Positions 16,578 through 24,818 of a DNA stretch of 64,000 bases are shown in pieces (position 1 is the first letter of the stretch; every line of letters begins with the position of its first letter). Source of the DNA: Paeniglutamicibacter cryotolerans. GTDB taxonomy: Bacteria; Actinomycetota; Actinomycetes; Actinomycetales; Micrococcaceae. Both the position numbers and the translations under genes were made by a program. The notes below the pieces were generated by a model that saw only the letters and a program-made list of their open reading frames with translations, made no database searches and was not told where the DNA came from. The stretch spans positions 806,001 through 870,000 of the forward strand of contig NZ_JACHVS010000001.1 of NCBI RefSeq assembly GCF_014190875.1. Direction: 5' to 3'.

Positions 16578-18008
16578 TTAGGCGGTCACCGTCGCCAGGG
16601 CGTTCAGCGGATCGACACCGTTGTAGCTGGAATCGTATTCGGTTCCGTCAACCGCTGCGATGATGCGTGCGGCGGTGCGGCGTCCCATGCGGACGGCGCC
16701 GTCGACGTGCTGGTAGCCCTCGCCGGCCAGGTCCGAAGACGAGAAGTAGATCGGGCCGACATTCTCGTTCTGGGCCGGCCCGAAGCGGTACAGGCCGCCC
16801 AGGTCGTAGCTGGTGGCGTACGCGCCGCGGGTCCACTCCTCGGAGCCGAAGTCGGAGAGGTAGAAGACCTCCGGGGTCAGCGCCCTCTCGCCCAGGTATT
16901 CGGCCAGTCCCTGGAGGATGGCCTCCTTGCGCGCGGCTTCGCTCAGCTCGAACATCGCATCTGCCTTGAGATCGGAGATGAAGCCGACCAGGGTGCCGGT
17001 GGATTCACCGTGGTAGGTGTTGTCGTAGACCTCCTGGACCAGCTGGTTCGGGCCGAAGCAGGTGGCCGAGAGGCCCTCTTCGCGCCAGAACGGGGTGGAG
17101 TAGACGGCGTGCACCTTAATTACCAGGCCCATGGACTGGTGCTGGTGCGTGATGTGCTGGCGGCGCGGCAGTGGCGGGTTGTACGAAATGCGCGAGTACA
17201 GGTTCGGCGGAACGGCGATGACGACCTTCTTGGCGTTGACCGTGACGTCGGCGCCGTAGGCCGTCACGCCCTCCTGGGACCAGTCGAGCTTCAGCACGGG
17301 GTTGTTCAGGTAGACGTCATCGCCCAAGCGCGCCGCCACGGCGATGGAAACGCCCTGCATGGTACCGACCATGCGGCGGTCCAGGATGAAGTCCTCGTCG
17401 ACCAGGTTGGAGAAGGATCCGGCGGACGCGGACATCAGCAGCGCCTGCAGCGCGGAGAAGGTGTGGGCGGGCTTGGTGAGCATGCCACCGGCGATGAACA
17501 GGCCGATGTTATTGCAGGCCGATTCGTCACTGGAGATGGTGCGCAGCCAGTGGTGGAAGGAGATCATGTCCAGCTCGGCGGCGCGCGGGTGCTCCCACGG
17601 GACGTCCGGGTCGATCTCGGCGGTGATGCGGTCCAGCTCGGCGATGAGCTTGTTCATTTCGGCAATGGTGGCTTCCCCCACGGGGAAGTCCTCGCCGTCG
17701 TAGGCGGTGCGGGTGCCGTCCTCGGCGATGTAGACGGACTTGCCCTGCTTGTAGCGCTCGAAGGTTTCGATGCCCAGCTCCTCGATCAGCGAGTAAAGCG
17801 CCGTCTGGTCCGGGGAGATCCATTGGCCACCGATTTCGATGGTTGCGCCATCCATGGTGTCGGTCCAGGTACGGCCGCCAACGCGGTCTCGGGCTTCGAG
17901 CACGGCAACGGTCTTTCCTGCCTTGCGCAGCTCGTAGGCTGCCGACAGGCCCGATGGGCCGGCTCCGATGATGACGACATCGCGATCCAACGGTGCCATG
18001 GTTACCAC
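16578..18008 (-). CDS. puo: Flavin amine oxidase, putrescine oxidase-like
   Basis: 476 residues. It oxidises a primary amine (putrescine or a related amine) to the aldehyde with release of ammonia and hydrogen peroxide. DVVIIGAGPSGLSAAYELRKAG is the FAD-binding start (split here) and LEARDRVGGRTW the RxGGR motif; GTMQGVSIAVAARLG and YPPLPRR-like segments follow the monoamine oxidase pattern. The overall sequence resembles the Micrococcus/Kocuria putrescine oxidase. GTG 18008 has AGGA five bases upstream; ATG 17999 is an alternative. A TetR operator lies just upstream. Confidence 0.85.
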   Translation of the reverse strand: MVTMAPLDRDVVIIGAGPSGLSAAYELRKAGKTVAVLEARDRVGGRTWTDTMDGATIEIGGQWISPDQTALYSLIEELGIETFERYKQGKSVYIAEDGTRTAYDGEDFPVGEATIAEMNKLIAELDRITAEIDPDVPWEHPRAAELDMISFHHWLRTISSDESACNNIGLFIAGGMLTKPAHTFSALQALLMSASAGSFSNLVDEDFILDRRMVGTMQGVSIAVAARLGDDVYLNNPVLKLDWSQEGVTAYGADVTVNAKKVVIAVPPNLYSRISYNPPLPRRQHITHQHQSMGLVIKVHAVYSTPFWREEGLSATCFGPNQLVQEVYDNTYHGESTGTLVGFISDLKADAMFELSEAARKEAILQGLAEYLGERALTPEVFYLSDFGSEEWTRGAYATSYDLGGLYRFGPAQNENVGPIYFSSSDLAGEGYQHVDGAVRMGRRTAARIIAAVDGTEYDSSYNGVDPLNALATVTA

Positions 18009-18030
18009 TACTTTCCTGTGTGTGCCACCC

Positions 18031-18051
18031 TAAATGAATGACGTTCATTTA
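18031..18051. promoter_or_regulatory. TetR-type operator between the amine oxidase and tetR genes
   Basis: TAAATGAA-TGACG-TTCATTTA is a perfect 8-bp inverted repeat with a 5-bp centre, inside the 75-bp divergent gap. This is the classical arrangement for a TetR repressor controlling itself and the divergent catabolic operon. The inducer is probably the amine or its aldehyde (inference). Confidence 0.75.
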
Positions 18052-18083
18052 CACTTAGATGGTAGACCACATAGTGTGTATCT

Positions 18084-18809
18084 GTGAAGCAGAGCACGTC
18101 GGGCGACGAAAACCGCATGGCCGGGACAACCCAGGTACCCGCCGAACGGCGCCGCGCCGGGCGGCCGAAGGGAACGGTGCTGCAGCGCGAGAAGATCGCC
18201 GCCGCGGCGCTGGAACTCGTCGGGGCCCACGGCTACGAGGCACTGACCATGTCCGCGGTGGCCCGCGAGCTCAGCGTCTCCCCTTCTGCCCTCTACAACC
18301 ACGTCGAGTCCAAGCAGCAGCTACTACAGTGGATCCAGGAACTGGTCATGGCACGGGTCGAATCCGACGCCTTCCACACCCTGGACATCGGGGCTGCGCT
18401 GCGGGCCTGGGCAACCTCCTACCGCAATGTCTTTGCAGCCCATTCTCCGCTGATCCCGGTCATCGCGATCCTGCCGGTGGCCGGATCGCCAAACACCTTG
18501 CTGATGTATGAGGAGGTCGCCGCCGGGATGGACCGCGCCGGATGGCCACGGGCCGACATCGTTTCCTCGATCGTCGCGCTGGAGTCCTTCATCTTCGGCT
18601 CGGCACTCGATGCCACGGCACCGTTGGACATCTTCGACCCCGGCCCGCATTCGGGCAGCCTGCCGGTCTTCGAGGATGCGCTGCGCCTGCAACGGGAATC
18701 AGGCAAGTCCAGCGCCGACGACGCGTTTTTCATTGGTCTCGAGGCACTGGTCAACGGGCTCATTTCCCGCCTTTCACCCGTCGGCGGCCTAGGATCTACG
18801 CATAACTGA
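18084..18809 (+). CDS. TetR-family repressor of the amine-oxidation operon
   Basis: 241 residues. The N-terminal helix-turn-helix (about 30-80) is AALELVGAHGYEALTMSAVARELSVSPSALYNHVESK, given here in parts: the recognition helix is VSPSALYNHV. The C-terminal ligand domain has LIPVIAILPVAGSP and ALESFIFGSALD. GTG 18084 gives this length; ATG 18117 (MAGTTQVPAERR) is a credible alternative. It is divergent from the amine oxidase gene across a palindromic operator. Confidence 0.88.
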   Translation: MKQSTSGDENRMAGTTQVPAERRRAGRPKGTVLQREKIAAAALELVGAHGYEALTMSAVARELSVSPSALYNHVESKQQLLQWIQELVMARVESDAFHTLDIGAALRAWATSYRNVFAAHSPLIPVIAILPVAGSPNTLLMYEEVAAGMDRAGWPRADIVSSIVALESFIFGSALDATAPLDIFDPGPHSGSLPVFEDALRLQRESGKSSADDAFFIGLEALVNGLISRLSPVGGLGSTHN

Positions 18810-18843
18810 AAAGCATGCTGGAAAAACGCCGGGCGGCAAGGTC

Positions 18844-19050
18844 ATGACCTTCCTTGCCTCCGTCAGCCCGAAGAACTGGATTGCCGTCGCCGTCATCATC
18901 CTGGCCGTCATCTTCATCGTGCAGAACCGCGCCACGGTATCGATCACCGTGTTCTTCATGCAGTTCCAGGCCCCGCTCTGGGTCAGCCTGGGCATCGTAC
19001 TGCTGGTGGGTTGGCTAGCGGGACGCTTCTCGTTCCGCAAGCGGAAGTAA
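18844..19050 (+). CDS. Small LapA/DUF1049-type membrane protein
   Basis: 68 residues with two hydrophobic segments: WIAVAVIILAVIFIVQNRATVSI and LWVSLGIVLLVGWLAGRF (each partly quoted). The QN-x-x-x-V turn and the basic tail SFRKRK are characteristic of the LapA-domain (DUF1049) family. The role is unknown in actinobacteria. It stands alone between tetR and the convergent ltrA gene. Confidence 0.8.
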   Translation: MTFLASVSPKNWIAVAVIILAVIFIVQNRATVSITVFFMQFQAPLWVSLGIVLLVGWLAGRFSFRKRK

Positions 19051-19069
19051 CAGCTCCATCCTCGCCCGG

Positions 19070-20383
19070 TCAGGTGACACCCATGCCACGGGATCGGGCC
19101 AAGCGGGCCAGCGCCACTGCCCGGCGGCGGTGCCCCACGAGCTCGTCCACCACGATCGAGCCGGCCGGGGCGATGAGGATCAGCACCAGGCACAGTGTGT
19201 GCGGGAAGCCGCGCACGGCCAGCAGGACCGACCCGCCACCCATGAGCAGCATCGCCACACCGTAGGAGAGGTGCAACAGGTCAACCCCCATCATGTGGGA
19301 ATACAGGAACGTCAGTGCCAGCATGAAGACGGCAACGGGAATCGCCACGGCGGCAACCACCGCCGCCTCGGCGATCCGGGTCCGCCCCTGCAGGTAGTAG
19401 GCATAGAGGTGCAGGCCCGCTCCGGTGGCGGCAATCGAGGCAAAGACCAGCATGTGGGCATAACCGAACACGAACGAACGCTCACGGCGCCGATGCAGCG
19501 CGGTCCCCGAGGGCATGAGGAAATACAGCCACCACATGGCAAAGGCCAGTCCGGTTCCGGCCAGCCCGACCACTGCCGTATCCAGGTTCCAGCCGCTGTC
19601 CGCGACCACGGCGCGCAGCGCATCGATCGTGCCCAGCAGGCATTCGCCCAGTGCGATGATCACCAGCAGGCTATAGCGTTCGGCGATGTGGTGCGCGTGC
19701 CACGGCGTCCTTGATTTCCTTTCGGCGATGACCGGTGTCGCCATCTCGAGCAGGAACAGCGGGGCCGCCATCAGGAACATCACGGCAACCCCCGTATCGA
19801 TGAATATCACCGCAACCCAACCAGCCTGCGCCACAGCCAGGTACTTCGCATAGGCGCGGCAGGTGGCACGGTGGGCCGGGTCCTGTCGGGCGGCCCGCAG
19901 CCATTGAAACAGCAGCGCCACGCGCATCACCACGTAGCCGAGCACCATGACCCGGTTATCCACGTGGACCCCGGCCTCGATGGAGGTGAACATCGGCTCG
20001 ATCCCCATGGCCAGGATCAGCACGCCGAGCATCTGGACCATGGTGACGACCCTGAAGACCCAGTCGTCCGTGTCATAGGCACTGGCAAACCAGCTGAAGT
20101 TGATCCACGCCCAGATGACGGCGAACATGGCGAATCCGAAACCGATCAGTCCCGTCCCCACCTTTCCTTCGGCCATGCTCCGGGCAAACAGTCCTGCTGC
20201 CACGCCGAAGGCAATGGCGAACGTCAGATCGAAGAATAATTCCAGCGGAGTGGAGACCCGGTTTTCCTCGTGGGGATCCCGGCCGCCCATGCGCGTCATC
20301 GCATGCCGCAACTGATGCGGGCTCCCGCTCCGCCCCCCGAAGCTGCCGGGCCTCGTTCCGCGGGTACTTTTCGGGGGGACCAT
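19070..20383 (-). CDS. ltrA: Low temperature requirement protein A (LtrA) family membrane protein
   Basis: 437 residues with about twelve membrane helices. The family start is clear: MTRMGGRDPHEENRVSTPLELFFDLTFAIAF, quoted in part, with LELFFDL as the LtrA signature; also PWHAHHIAERYSLLVIIALGE. ATG 20383 has AGGA six bases upstream; ATG 20299 would match shorter homologues but has no ribosome-binding site. The function is unknown; the name comes from a Listeria cold-growth mutant. Confidence 0.87.
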   Translation of the reverse strand: MVPPKSTRGTRPGSFGGRSGSPHQLRHAMTRMGGRDPHEENRVSTPLELFFDLTFAIAFGVAAGLFARSMAEGKVGTGLIGFGFAMFAVIWAWINFSWFASAYDTDDWVFRVVTMVQMLGVLILAMGIEPMFTSIEAGVHVDNRVMVLGYVVMRVALLFQWLRAARQDPAHRATCRAYAKYLAVAQAGWVAVIFIDTGVAVMFLMAAPLFLLEMATPVIAERKSRTPWHAHHIAERYSLLVIIALGECLLGTIDALRAVVADSGWNLDTAVVGLAGTGLAFAMWWLYFLMPSGTALHRRRERSFVFGYAHMLVFASIAATGAGLHLYAYYLQGRTRIAEAAVVAAVAIPVAVFMLALTFLYSHMMGVDLLHLSYGVAMLLMGGGSVLLAVRGFPHTLCLVLILIAPAGSIVVDELVGHRRRAVALARLARSRGMGVT

Positions 20384-20518
20384 GGCGTTCCTACGGGGTT
20401 CGGGGGGGTATTGCCTGGCAGGTGGTCTGCCCAGCATAGGCTCGCACCCTGTTCCGAAGCGCCGGATTCCCGGCGCATTGCCGGGGAGAACGGGACCGGG
20501 CAAGGCAGCCGGGGGCCG

Positions 20519-20902
20519 TTAGAAGCCGGCGCCGTGCATCGACTCGACCAACCAGGTGTTGCCCATGTTCATGGCCAGCAGTGTCATTCCACCGGCCAGC
20601 ACGGCGGCGACGGCGGCCCAGGCCAGCGACACCTTCACCAGGAACCTGAGCTCGGAGCGGGTGAACGGCAGCTTGTCCGCGGCAAAGTCGTCGGCCAGCT
20701 GGTGCATCCGCGCAACCGGCACCGTCGCGGGCATGGCATTCGCGCCTCCCAGGCTGTTCGGGGCCCAGTCGGCACTGCCGTCGCGCAGCCGGGCGACCAT
20801 CACATCGGCCTTGCGGTCATGGCGCAGCTCGACAATGAAGTCACCATGGCGGGCCAGAAGGATGTCCGCGCCCAGGCTCATTGGCTGCTGTGCCAGCTGC
20901 AT
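20519..20902 (-). CDS. Hypothetical protein with C-terminal membrane helix
   Basis: 127 residues, not recognised. The soluble N-terminal part (about 1-85) is followed by one hydrophobic helix FLVKVSLAWAAVAAVLAGGM and a short tail ending HGAGF. ATG 20902 has AAGGGA upstream. It stands alone; no function can be proposed. Confidence 0.6.
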   Translation of the reverse strand: MQLAQQPMSLGADILLARHGDFIVELRHDRKADVMVARLRDGSADWAPNSLGGANAMPATVPVARMHQLADDFAADKLPFTRSELRFLVKVSLAWAAVAAVLAGGMTLLAMNMGNTWLVESMHGAGF

Positions 20903-21071
20903 GTCATTCCCTTGATCTGCCGTGTGGGCGATGCCCCGGATCCCGCTCGTACCCCTTCAGGCTACGGTCGCGCACGAGCAGCGGGACAGCACTTTCAGCC
21001 ATTCGTCGGCAAACTCACACGCCGTTGTGAGGCGCGCCGCCGCTGGGTGTTAAGCGTGCCACGTGCGCTGG

Positions 21072-21572
21072 TCAACGGGTGGAAAAATGTACGATGACGC
21101 CGATCATCCAGAGCGATGAGGCGAACGCGGCGCAGCCGAACTCGGTGAGGATGCCCAGCCCGGTGGATTTCAGCACAGCCACCGAGGACCGCGTCGCCTC
21201 GGGAACGTCGCGCCTCCTGAGAAGTTCGCTGCCGAAGAGTCCCAGCCCGAATCCGAGAAACAGGCCGATGACGGGGACCACGAACATCCCGGCCACCGCG
21301 CAGACGACGGCCACCAGGATGGAGCCCTTGGGGATCGACTGCTTCTTGAGCTTGCGCCCGGTCAGCACGGTCGATGCCGTGGCTCCGGTGATGGCCACCG
21401 CCATCCCGATGCCGGCGAAAACCCATGCCGCCGGGCTGCCGATGAACCAGGCCCAGGCCAGCAGCGTGCCGATGGCCAGGAAGCTTCCGGGCAACACCGG
21501 ATAGACGGTGCCGATAACCGCCACCAGCAGGAGCAGCCCGGCAATGAGAGTTGCAATGATTTGTGGATCCAC
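21072..21572 (-). CDS. DUF456 family membrane protein
   Basis: 166 residues. GTG 21572 (VDPQIIATLIAGLLLLVA) was chosen because the longer frame to 21716 runs into a decayed region. It shows the DUF456 layout: a first helix pair with GTVYPVLPGSFLAIGTLLAW, then a Gly-rich segment VPVIGLFLGFGLGLFGSELL and a final helix. The family function is unknown. Confidence 0.82.
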   Translation of the reverse strand: MDPQIIATLIAGLLLLVAVIGTVYPVLPGSFLAIGTLLAWAWFIGSPAAWVFAGIGMAVAITGATASTVLTGRKLKKQSIPKGSILVAVVCAVAGMFVVPVIGLFLGFGLGLFGSELLRRRDVPEATRSSVAVLKSTGLGILTEFGCAAFASSLWMIGVIVHFSTR

Positions 21573-21612
21573 GGGACCAGTCTGCCAGCCCGATCCCCCT
21601 TCCCGGTGCGGG

Positions 21613-21867
21613 GTCATCGTGAGGGAAGAGCACTGGTAATGGTGAAAGGTCGGACAAAACGCCGAAGCGACAGGCATCCGCAGTGCTGGTGATCCGAGCA
21701 CCATCGGCGCCACCACCAGCGTGGCAGTCAGCTCCGTCCAATGCGCCTACCCGAAGCTCGCCGTGTTCGGCGGGTTCGCCCCGGGGCTCACCCATCTTGC
21801 GGCAACGCGGGGCAGACTGTTCGTGCCACGGCGTTCCAGCCCGCGCACCCGGGTCCGGATCCCGGCT
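21613..21867 (+). pseudogene. Remnant of a 5-oxoprolinase (pxpA-pxpB) locus
   Basis: Three pieces line up in order with the intact locus 4 kb away. 21613-21679 resembles 25741-25807, just upstream of pxpA. 21688-21735 encodes GDPSTIGATTSVAVSS, matching [17 protein letters not shown] of PxpA. From 21736 on, [19 protein letters not shown] and LFVPRRSSPRTRV match Pxp[20 protein letters not shown] and [13 protein letters not shown] in the same frame. About 1 kb between the last two pieces has been deleted. No start codon or complete domain survives. Confidence 0.8.
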
Positions 21868-22294
21868 GCTGGCCATTGCGTATTTCCTCCTGCAAGGCGT
21901 GATCATCCGCTCCCAGGGCAGCGGTTCGGTGCTGGCCCGGGCTATCGGACGGGATCTGAAGGGCAAGACGAACCCGGTGCGTTATCTCATCGGCATTGCG
22001 CTGGCACTGGCGGGCGGGGTCCAGGCCAATGCCCTGGACTTCTCCGGTTTCGCGGTCTTCGCAGGCGTCTCGGTGCTCTGGCTGATTCCCGACCGCCGGA
22101 TCGAACGGAACATCACCGCCGGAACAGCGCAACCCGGTCCTTGGCGGGCGGGGGCAGGCATCGTACGTGGCCGCCGGAACGAGCACCCCCACGCATCACT
22201 GCTCGGAGCCTTAAACAGCGGCACTGCGGACTTTGCCCAGCCGTGCGGGGAAGTCCTTGCATCCGCCCGGGGACACGCAGCCACCGTCCCGTGA
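21868..22294 (+). pseudogene. C-terminal remnant of a TMEM175/DUF1211-type membrane protein
   Basis: The frame has no start of its own; it emerges from the pxp remnant. It reads RLLAIAYFLLQGVIIRSQG, VLARAIGRDLKGKTNPVRYLIG and WLIPDRRIERN, the typical last helices and the WLxPDRRIE end of bacterial TMEM175-family potassium channels. The 5' half, including the pore-lining first helix, is absent. The stretch 22120-22390 after it holds nothing else I can identify apart from the ribosome-binding site of the next gene. Confidence 0.62.
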
Positions 22295-22390
22295 CCGGGA
22301 CAACACCCATTGCCGGCGGGTAGTTCTCCCCATCGCGCGGTCTTCGCGTAGCCACTATCGTGTTGGTGGGGAAACGAAAGGGAACGATTC

Positions 22391-22732
22391 ATGGCATTGG
22401 CGAACTGGGATGTGAATCCCTCAGCGGCACGGGCGGTGATTGCCGGGGTACGTGGGCACGCCGAATCCTTCGAACCCTTGGAAAAGGCGTTGAAGGCGTC
22501 GGTGGAGGACGCTGCTGCCTCCTCCAAAAGCACCTCGATCGCCGGTGCTCTGCAGTCCACCTATGAGGGCTACCTGGCCAAGGTTGCGGCCGTGGCCGGG
22601 CTGAGCGCCCTGAAAGTCGTTAATCAGGCCGACAAGATCGTGAACGCGTTCGTGGACGCCGACAAGACCATGGCGTCTATCGCCCGGCAAGCAATCGACG
22701 AAGTCCCCTCCTCCCTGGCGAATGCACAGTGA
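22391..22732 (+). CDS. DUF6507/WXG100-like small helical protein, putative effector partner
   Basis: 113 residues, all-helical, without signal peptide. NWDVNPSAARAVIAGVRGHAESFEPLEKAL and SIAGALQSTYEGYL, quoted in part, fit the DUF6507 pattern, a WXG100-like hairpin seen beside type VII secretion substrates. ATG 22391 follows GAAAGGGAACGA. The stop overlaps the start of the next gene (GTGA), so the pair is translationally coupled, like esx-type partners. Secretion is inference; no EccC gene is in the window. Confidence 0.68.
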   Translation: MALANWDVNPSAARAVIAGVRGHAESFEPLEKALKASVEDAAASSKSTSIAGALQSTYEGYLAKVAAVAGLSALKVVNQADKIVNAFVDADKTMASIARQAIDEVPSSLANAQ

Positions 22733-23895
22733 GCGTCGATCTCAGCGGGCTCCCGGAACTGCCGGACACCGGGGCACTGCGCGAAGACGCCCTGACGCTC
22801 AAGGAAGCAGCCGCCGCTTTGAAGGCGTTATGCGGCGACTGCCAGACCGGCTGGCGCCCGATCCAGGGCACCATCTCCTGCAGCAACGACCAGGAAGCCA
22901 TCTACACGGCGCTGGACCGCATGGACGACTACGGGGAGGCACTGGACCTCTCGGCAACTGTCGTGGCTTCCGCGCTGGCCACCTATTGCGACGAGATCGA
23001 CGGGCTGCGGAACCGCTACAACGCAGCGGTTTCCGCGTCCATGGTCTGTTACGCACCGGACGCCACGGTCGACGGCGCCCAGGATCCCACGCAAAAGGCA
23101 CAGGACGAGGTCAACGCCGTGGCGGCCCTCATGCTGGGGATGGAACAACGTTGCGCCGATTCCATCAAGGCCGCTGATCCGGGCAGCAGCACACCCGCTC
23201 CCGACTATTCACGGCAGGACATGGCGCTGGCGGTTGGCGCCCAGGAGGCGCTCAAACGCCTGCGGACCGCGGATTTCCAGTTCACCGTCTCCATCACCAT
23301 CTCCATCCGCACGCTGGACTACTCGAAGCTGGAGATCCCCTATGCGGATGGTTCCCTGCTCACCCACGAACGGCTGGTCCTGACACAGAGCAGCATCCGC
23401 ACGGATGTGGCCGTCCGTGGCACCGCACCGGTTTTTTCCAGCTCACCACGCGCCACCATCGGGGAACCACCCCGATGGGCGAAGATCGGTGGCAATGTCC
23501 TCGGCGTCCTGGACGTCGGACTCACTGCATGGGGTGCGGGGTCCGACGAATGGAACGACGACCTGATCGACCATCCCGAATACTCGGAGAGGAAACAATG
23601 GGATAGCGCCATTAAGTCGGCCGGGCTGCGCACTGCCGGAGCCGCCGCCGGAGGCGCCGCCGGAACGGCAGTGGGCGCCGCTGCCGGTGCCGCGATCTTC
23701 GGAACCCTCGGGTCGGTGGTTCCCGTGGCCGGCACCGCCGCGGGCATTGCCGTCGGTGGCTTCCTGGGCGGCGTAGTCGGTGGATTCGTCGGCAGCACCG
23801 TCGGCGAAGGCATCGGCGGTTTCCTCGACAACATCTCGGACGGCGAAGGCCTGGGCGATGCCATCGGCAACGCATGGAATGATTTGTGGGGCTAA
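22729..23895 (+). CDS. Putative type VII-type effector with C-terminal glycine-zipper (pore-forming-like) domain
   Basis: 388 residues, GTG start. Residues 1-150 are helical and WXG/LXG-like (LSGLPELPDTGALREDA, ALTLKEAAAALKALCGD), followed by a middle region with strands (FQFTVSITISIRTLDYSK). Residues about 305-375 are an extreme Gly/Ala run of GxxxG repeats (AAAGGAAGTAVGAAAGAAIFG, shortened) that would insert in membranes. Comparable glycine zippers occur in pore-forming T7SS toxins such as streptococcal TelE. Identity as a toxin is inference. It is coupled to the upstream partner and followed by a membrane protein. Confidence 0.6.
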   Translation: MSVDLSGLPELPDTGALREDALTLKEAAAALKALCGDCQTGWRPIQGTISCSNDQEAIYTALDRMDDYGEALDLSATVVASALATYCDEIDGLRNRYNAAVSASMVCYAPDATVDGAQDPTQKAQDEVNAVAALMLGMEQRCADSIKAADPGSSTPAPDYSRQDMALAVGAQEALKRLRTADFQFTVSITISIRTLDYSKLEIPYADGSLLTHERLVLTQSSIRTDVAVRGTAPVFSSSPRATIGEPPRWAKIGGNVLGVLDVGLTAWGAGSDEWNDDLIDHPEYSERKQWDSAIKSAGLRTAGAAAGGAAGTAVGAAAGAAIFGTLGSVVPVAGTAAGIAVGGFLGGVVGGFVGSTVGEGIGGFLDNISDGEGLGDAIGNAWNDLWG

Positions 23896-23919
23896 TGCAC
23901 GCCACCCAAGGAGCATCAC

Positions 23920-24339
23920 ATGCCTGAATACATCCTGACCGTGCTCATCCTGGCCGCGATCATGCTGGCCTGTGCGATCCCGCTGGGTGTGATGAGCTAC
24001 CGCGGCTACCGCGGGAGCTGGCGCCGCTTCCTGGTGATGCAGCCTCCACTGATCCCCGTCGGGCGCTACTGGGGCCTGCTGACCAGCGCCGTGCTGGCAT
24101 TGTTGGTTATTTGGGCCTGTGGGACGACCATGCTGAGCATCCTGCCACGCACCGGATCCTGGACCGGGCAGCATTCCTTCTGGCTCGTCACGGTCCCGGT
24201 CATCGTGTTGGTGGCCGCTGCCTACCTTTTCTCCTGGTGGCTGCCGCGGGCCTGGCGCCCCGGATGGCTGAGGGAACAGGACCGCGGCACCCGCCATGAC
24301 CCCATGGCGCGGAGTCACCGCCATCCGGACGCCCACTGA
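23920..24339 (+). CDS. Hypothetical membrane protein, candidate immunity protein
   Basis: 139 residues with three hydrophobic segments (LTVLILAAIMLACAIPLGVM, YWGLLTSAVLALLVIWACG, FWLVTVPVIVLVAAAYLF). It starts 24 bp after the effector stop behind AAGGAGCATCAC. No family recognised. A small polytopic membrane protein next to a predicted membrane-active toxin is the usual form of immunity proteins against pore formers; this is inference from position only. Confidence 0.5.
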   Translation: MPEYILTVLILAAIMLACAIPLGVMSYRGYRGSWRRFLVMQPPLIPVGRYWGLLTSAVLALLVIWACGTTMLSILPRTGSWTGQHSFWLVTVPVIVLVAAAYLFSWWLPRAWRPGWLREQDRGTRHDPMARSHRHPDAH

Positions 24340-24377
24340 CCACCCACGCACGGTAGATAAACGGAACAGGCAAAAAC

Positions 24378-24818
24378 ATGGAAAACCGAATGACCGCCGG
24401 CCCGCTGTCGCTGGAGCTTCCCTCCGGTTGGGAACCAGGCCCAGGCATCGCTGGCACCGATGCCATCGCGCTGGCCCCCGCCGATTCCGCCGGAGGGTTC
24501 CGGCCGAACCTGGTGGTGAACTCCGAACCATTCAGCGGATCCACGGCCAAGCTCTCCACCGTGGTGCTGGCCACCCACCAGGTGACGATGTCCGACTACC
24601 ACCTGATCGATGTCGAAGCGTGGGACGGTCTCGCATCCGAAGGCCGGCGCTTCGAATTCATGCACCGGCAGGGCGGCCTCCTGCTGCATTGCATCCAATA
24701 CACAGCCAGCCTGAACGGGCTGGCCACCCATGTGACATTCAGCTGCGCCGAAGACCAGTTGGCCCGCTGGGACGCCGCACTCCTCGAGTGCGCCGAGACG
24801 ATCGGGGCATCCGCATGA
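24378..24818 (+). CDS. LpqN/DUF1795-like (PsbP-fold) protein, cytosolic
   Basis: 146 residues, no signal peptide or lipobox. Pattern: LSLELPSGWEPGPG, FRPNLVVNSEPFSGS, SEGRRFEFMHRQGGLLLHCIQY, ATHVTFSCAEDQLARWDAAL, each typical of the PsbP/LpqN/DcrB alpha-beta sandwich. The same fold is used by Eag (DUF1795) chaperones that shield membrane segments of T6SS effectors. Its stop overlaps the next gene (ATGA). A chaperone role for the glycine-zipper protein is a hypothesis. Confidence 0.55.
   Translation: MENRMTAGPLSLELPSGWEPGPGIAGTDAIALAPADSAGGFRPNLVVNSEPFSGSTAKLSTVVLATHQVTMSDYHLIDVEAWDGLASEGRRFEFMHRQGGLLLHCIQYTASLNGLATHVTFSCAEDQLARWDAALLECAETIGASA

Noticed and set aside
16707..18041. 444-codon plus-strand frame opposite the amine oxidase
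   Set aside because: Shadow of the amine oxidase gene; no ribosome-binding site or family pattern.
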